Of a DNA stretch of 64,000 bases, positions 61,073-64,000 are shown piece after piece. This stretch comes from Pseudomonadota bacterium (GTDB taxonomy: Bacteria; Desulfobacterota; Desulfobulbia; Desulfobulbales; Desulfocapsaceae), in NCBI GenBank assembly GCA_018817385.1, contig JAHIUA010000024.1, positions 62,001-126,000 of the forward strand. Direction: 5' to 3'. Both the position numbers and the translations under genes were made by a program. Position 1 is the first letter of the stretch. The number at the start of each line of letters is the position of its first letter. A model generated the notes under the pieces. That model was given only the letters and a program-made list of their open reading frames with translations. It did no database searches and had not been told where the DNA came from.

Positions 61073-62641
61073 ATGGTGGAAAAAAATGGCGGCGGGACCG
61101 GGAAAAGAGATATGTTGCGGGTCTGGATCCATCCACAGGTCTTGACCATGCTCTTTCTGGGATTTTCTGCGGGCATTCCCATCCTTCTCATCTTTTCCAC
61201 CCTTTCTGTTTGGCTCCGTGAAGCAGGGGTGAGTCGCTCTGCCGTCACTTTTTTCAGCTGGGCGGCCCTTGGCTATTCCTTCAAGTTCATTTGGGCCCCC
61301 CTGGTGGATAAACTCCCTCTGCCCCTGCTTACCAGGATGCTGGGGCGGCGCAGGTCCTGGATGCTCCTTTCTCAGTTTTCTGTGATTCTCGCCATTTGCT
61401 GGATGGGTTTGACCGACCCCACCCGGGGAGAGTCGAGCCTGGTGTTCATGGCCTTGGCGGCTGTCTTTCTCGGATTTTCCTCGGCCACCCAGGATATTGT
61501 CATTGATGCCTACCGTATTGAGTGTGTTGAGGAATCCTTGCAGGCCATGCTTGCCTCTACCTATGTGGCTGGATACCGAATTGGCATGCTGGTGGCAGGG
61601 GCAGGATCCCTTTATCTTGCCTCGTGGTTCGGGACCTCACGCCAGGTGTATGATGTGGGGGCCTGGCGGCTGACCTATCTGGTTATGGCAGCCGTGATGC
61701 TGGTAGGGGTGGTTACCACCTGTCTGATTGCTGAACCAGAGAAGACTACAAGGAATTCCTATCGTTACAGTGTCCCCCAGTATATTCGTTTCTTCGTCCT
61801 TTTTCTTTTGGCCGGGACTTGTTTTGCTTCCTGTTTTTTTCTGACGGCCCCCCTGGCCGTATGGTGCAAGGAGGTGGCTGGCGAAAGTTTCGGAGTCCAT
61901 GTCCGTCTTTTGAGTTTTCTGGTGGAGACAGGACGTCTTTTTCTTGCCCTGGCAACAGCGGCAGTAGCGGCCTGGTTGGCCGTCAGGGCAGGACTTGCCG
62001 ACAGGGATATGGTACGAGAGAGCTATGTAGAACCGGTACGGGACTTTTTTGTTCGCTATGGGGGGAAGACGGCAATTCTCCTCCTGCTCCTGGTGGGATT
62101 TTATCGGATATCGGATATTGTCCTCGGAGTGGTCTCCAATGTCTTTTACCTGGACATGGGGTTCAGTAAAAACGTGATTGCCACCGTGACCAAGACCTTT
62201 GGTCTCCTCATGACCCTGGTCGGAGGGTTTCTCGGGGGCCTGCTTACCTACCGTTTTGGCGTATACCGCATTCTTTTTCTGGGTGGGATTCTGGCTGCGG
62301 CCACCAATCTTTTATTTATGCTCCTGGCAAGGAGCGGCAATGATGTGACTCTGCTCGCTGTCGTCATTGGGGCGGACAATCTCTGCGCCGGACTGGCATC
62401 CACCGCCTTTGTCGCCTTTCTTTCCAGCCTCACCAATATCTCTTTTACCGCTGTCCAGTACGCCCTCTTCAGCTCGCTGATGACCCTTTTCCCCAAGCTC
62501 ATCGGCGGATATTCCGGGACCGTAGTCTCCACATTTGGCTATGAGACATTCTTCCTGATGACTGCGCTTCTGGGACTCCCAGTGCTGGTTCTGATCTGGT
62601 TTGCCGGCAGGCTGGCCGAAAATAAATTAAAAATCAGATAA
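61073..62641 (+). CDS. ampG: AmpG-family muropeptide permease
   Basis: A 522-aa MFS protein with about fourteen helices. The AmpG-like N-terminus MLFLGFSAGIPILLIFSTLSVWLREAGV, the WAALGYSFKFIWAPLVDK loop and SSATQDIVIDAYRIECVEES are characteristic. It imports anhydro-muropeptides from the periplasm for recycling; Mpl, encoded at 55250, uses the peptides. The central region (about 215-340) is longer than in E. coli AmpG. It converges with mutY across a heptamer array. Confidence 0.92.
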   Translation: MVEKNGGGTGKRDMLRVWIHPQVLTMLFLGFSAGIPILLIFSTLSVWLREAGVSRSAVTFFSWAALGYSFKFIWAPLVDKLPLPLLTRMLGRRRSWMLLSQFSVILAICWMGLTDPTRGESSLVFMALAAVFLGFSSATQDIVIDAYRIECVEESLQAMLASTYVAGYRIGMLVAGAGSLYLASWFGTSRQVYDVGAWRLTYLVMAAVMLVGVVTTCLIAEPEKTTRNSYRYSVPQYIRFFVLFLLAGTCFASCFFLTAPLAVWCKEVAGESFGVHVRLLSFLVETGRLFLALATAAVAAWLAVRAGLADRDMVRESYVEPVRDFFVRYGGKTAILLLLLVGFYRISDIVLGVVSNVFYLDMGFSKNVIATVTKTFGLLMTLVGGFLGGLLTYRFGVYRILFLGGILAAATNLLFMLLARSGNDVTLLAVVIGADNLCAGLASTAFVAFLSSLTNISFTAVQYALFSSLMTLFPKLIGGYSGTVVSTFGYETFFLMTALLGLPVLVLIWFAGRLAENKLKIR

Positions 62642-62672
62642 AACAACTGCAGGAATTGCAGTGTCTTCCAAA

Positions 62673-62756
62673 CCGCAACCCGCAACCCGCACACCGCACA
62701 CCGAAAACCGCACACCGCAACCCTCACACCGCAAACCGCAACCCTCCACCCCTCAC
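62673..62756 (+). repeat. Heptamer array of twelve CCGCAAC-like units
   Basis: Twelve in-phase 7-base units: CCGCAAC twice, CCGCACA twice, CCGAAAA, CCGCACA, CCGCAAC, CCTCACA, CCGCAAA, CCGCAAC, CCTCCAC, CCCTCAC. The last unit holds the TGA stop codon of mutY (minus strand), as at 40848-40917 for the aminotransferase gene. It lies between the convergent ampG and mutY genes. Confidence 0.9.
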
Positions 62757-63835
62757 ACCTCTTTCCTTTTTTTCAAAAAACTAATCAGTTTACGGTGACC
62801 GGCCGGAAAGGCATATTCCTGCAGGGTCTCGAAGGGCACCCAGCGAAAATCCTGGGCGGCATGGAGCACGGGGTCGCTGTCTGTCTGGTTCAGTTTGACG
62901 AAAAAGCAGTGGAGAGTGACCCGGTAGCGGGTGTAATGATGAATGGTGGTGGTGATTTTCGATTCCACCTGCACCTCAAATTCAGTTTCTTCGAGAAATT
63001 CCCGAACAACGGTTTCTTCCGGGAGCTCATTTTTTTTCATTCGTCCTCCTGGAAACTCCCAGAGGGATCCCCAGACATCGTCTGCCAGACGTTGTTGGAT
63101 ATAGAGAAGTCCCTGGTGGATAAGGATACCGGTGGCCATATCAATGGGGGTAATTTTCTTTCCTGTTTTGGGAACTGGGCGCTCCAAAATCAAGTCATGG
63201 TGAAGGGCCAGGCAGTGGGGGGCCAAGGGACAGGCAGAGCAATCGGGATTTTTGGGGCGGCAGATCAGGGCTCCCAGTTCCATGAGGGCCTGGTTAAAAT
63301 TGCGTGCCTGGCCAGCGGGAAGGAGCTCTTCAGCTCTGGTCCAGAAGAGCTTTTTTGCCTCAGGGCTGCCCGGGATCAGATCGATATTGAGGAATCGGGC
63401 CAGGATGCGCTCGATGTTGGCATCTACCACCGGAACATCGCGATTGTAGGCAATGGAGGCAATGGCTCCGGCTGTGTAGGGCCCGATGCCGGGGAGAGTG
63501 AGGAGGAGCTTGCGCTTATCAGGGATCTCTCCCTGATATTCGGAGACCAGAATCTGTGCTGTTTTGAGAATGTTTCTCGCCCTGCTGTAATAGCCCAGGC
63601 CCTCCCAGCATTTAAGAATTTGCTGCTCTGAGGCCGCTGCCAGGGTTTTTAAATCGGGAAACTCTTGCATCCAGCGCTCGAAAAATATGGTCACCCGGTC
63701 CATCTGAGTCTGCTGGAGCATGATCTCGGAGATCCAGATCTGGTAGGGTTTATAATGACGCCTCCAGGGCAGGTCGCGTTGATTTTCAGCAAACCAGGAG
63801 AGCAATGCTTCCTGGGGGGTGGTGGGTTGTGACAT
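62753..63835 (-). CDS. mutY: A/G-specific adenine glycosylase MutY
   Basis: A 360-aa protein from ATG 63835 (the frame is open to 63904, but the extension is not typical). LPWRRHYKPYQIWISEIMLQ with the catalytic Glu, the helix-hairpin-helix LTLPGIGPYTAGAI, VVDANIERILARF with the catalytic Asp, the 4Fe-4S motif CRPKNPDCSACPLAPHC (C-x6-C-x2-C-x5-C), and a C-terminal NUDIX-type domain (GGRMKKNELPEETVVREFLE) that recognises 8-oxoG. It removes A mispaired with 8-oxoguanine. Length is standard. Confidence 0.96.
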   Translation of the reverse strand: MSQPTTPQEALLSWFAENQRDLPWRRHYKPYQIWISEIMLQQTQMDRVTIFFERWMQEFPDLKTLAAASEQQILKCWEGLGYYSRARNILKTAQILVSEYQGEIPDKRKLLLTLPGIGPYTAGAIASIAYNRDVPVVDANIERILARFLNIDLIPGSPEAKKLFWTRAEELLPAGQARNFNQALMELGALICRPKNPDCSACPLAPHCLALHHDLILERPVPKTGKKITPIDMATGILIHQGLLYIQQRLADDVWGSLWEFPGGRMKKNELPEETVVREFLEETEFEVQVESKITTTIHHYTRYRVTLHCFFVKLNQTDSDPVLHAAQDFRWVPFETLQEYAFPAGHRKLISFLKKRKEV

Positions 63836-64000
63836 GGTCTTGTATGCTCCGTTGGGGGCTTTGAATTGACTGGTCTGGAGTGGAAAAGTTTTAAGTATTT
63901 GCACATTATACTTGCATTCGCGGCGGCAGTTTTTTACCTTACCATTCAGTCTGTAAAGTTCAAGTGGTCAGGGTGTCTTAAAAGATCAGGTTTTTTTGTT
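63836..64000. other. Right edge of the window
   Basis: Upstream region of mutY; no further gene begins within the last 165 bases on either strand. Confidence 0.4.

Overview
The window reads as a chromosomal segment of a Gram-negative sulfate- or sulfur-metabolising bacterium, most likely a Desulfobulbales-type member of the old Deltaproteobacteria. This is inferred from protein style and gene content: SelB for selenocysteine decoding, the three-subunit form of the proton-translocating transhydrogenase, a Cys-rich Mrp/Nbp35 carrier, a Bpt-type aminoacyl-tRNA-protein transferase, AmrB, and a receiver/PPDK-N fusion protein. Recycling (Mpl, AmpG), porin and lipoprotein genes show an outer membrane. 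No 16S rRNA or other taxonomic marker is present, so the assignment is tentative.

Layout. 1-8.3 kb: the 3' part of a hybrid histidine kinase, a small membrane protein, an AEC permease, then same-strand ion and osmotic stress genes (CorA, LapA-like, MscS, CNNM). 8.3-23.4 kb: an accessory zone and gene graveyard. It holds an MgtA Mg2+ ATPase with a UPF0104-type membrane protein, an SDR enzyme with an altered active site, a UMF1-type MFS transporter, a glycerophosphodiesterase, a short MscS protein and a DUF1566 protein. These are separated by one intact REP-associated tyrosine transposase (RAYT) element and at least five decayed copies, a truncated group II intron, and displaced fragments of two genes whose full copies lie elsewhere in the window (AEC permease, DUF1566 protein). 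23.4-40.3 kb: dense core genes, including a 1012-aa PEP/pyruvate-binding regulator-like protein, gdhA, bpt, der, trmO, an SLC13 permease, an NfeD/SPFH pair, an orphan Rossmann protein, and a porin with a lipoprotein. 40.3-64 kb: a LysE-type pseudogene, an aminotransferase, a DnaJ-like membrane protein, ftsY, mrp, an MBL hydrolase, selB, a DUF1638 gene, tilS, an Hpt protein, the pnt operon, mpl with a translationally coupled 53-aa gene, tRNA-Gln, amrB, cysS, ampG and mutY.

How genes work together. Mg2+/cation handling is unusually concentrated in the first 13 kb (CorA, CNNM, MgtA, two MscS proteins). Redox and nitrogen balance is represented by PntAA/AB/B (NADPH supply) and GdhA (NADPH use). 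Envelope recycling is represented by AmpG and Mpl, and translation quality by tilS, trmO, cysS, selB, der and tRNA-Gln(CTG).

Repeats are the most distinctive feature. Besides the RAYT elements there is a MITE-like family with inverted ends related to TTGTCCGAGAA (about 2.5, 23.3, 46.6 and 57.0 kb, with a lone end near 13.5 kb), and in-phase degenerate heptamer arrays in intergenic spacers, two of which run into the stop codon of the neighbouring gene (40.85 and 62.7 kb). No CRISPR array, prophage, rRNA operon or complete conjugative module was seen.
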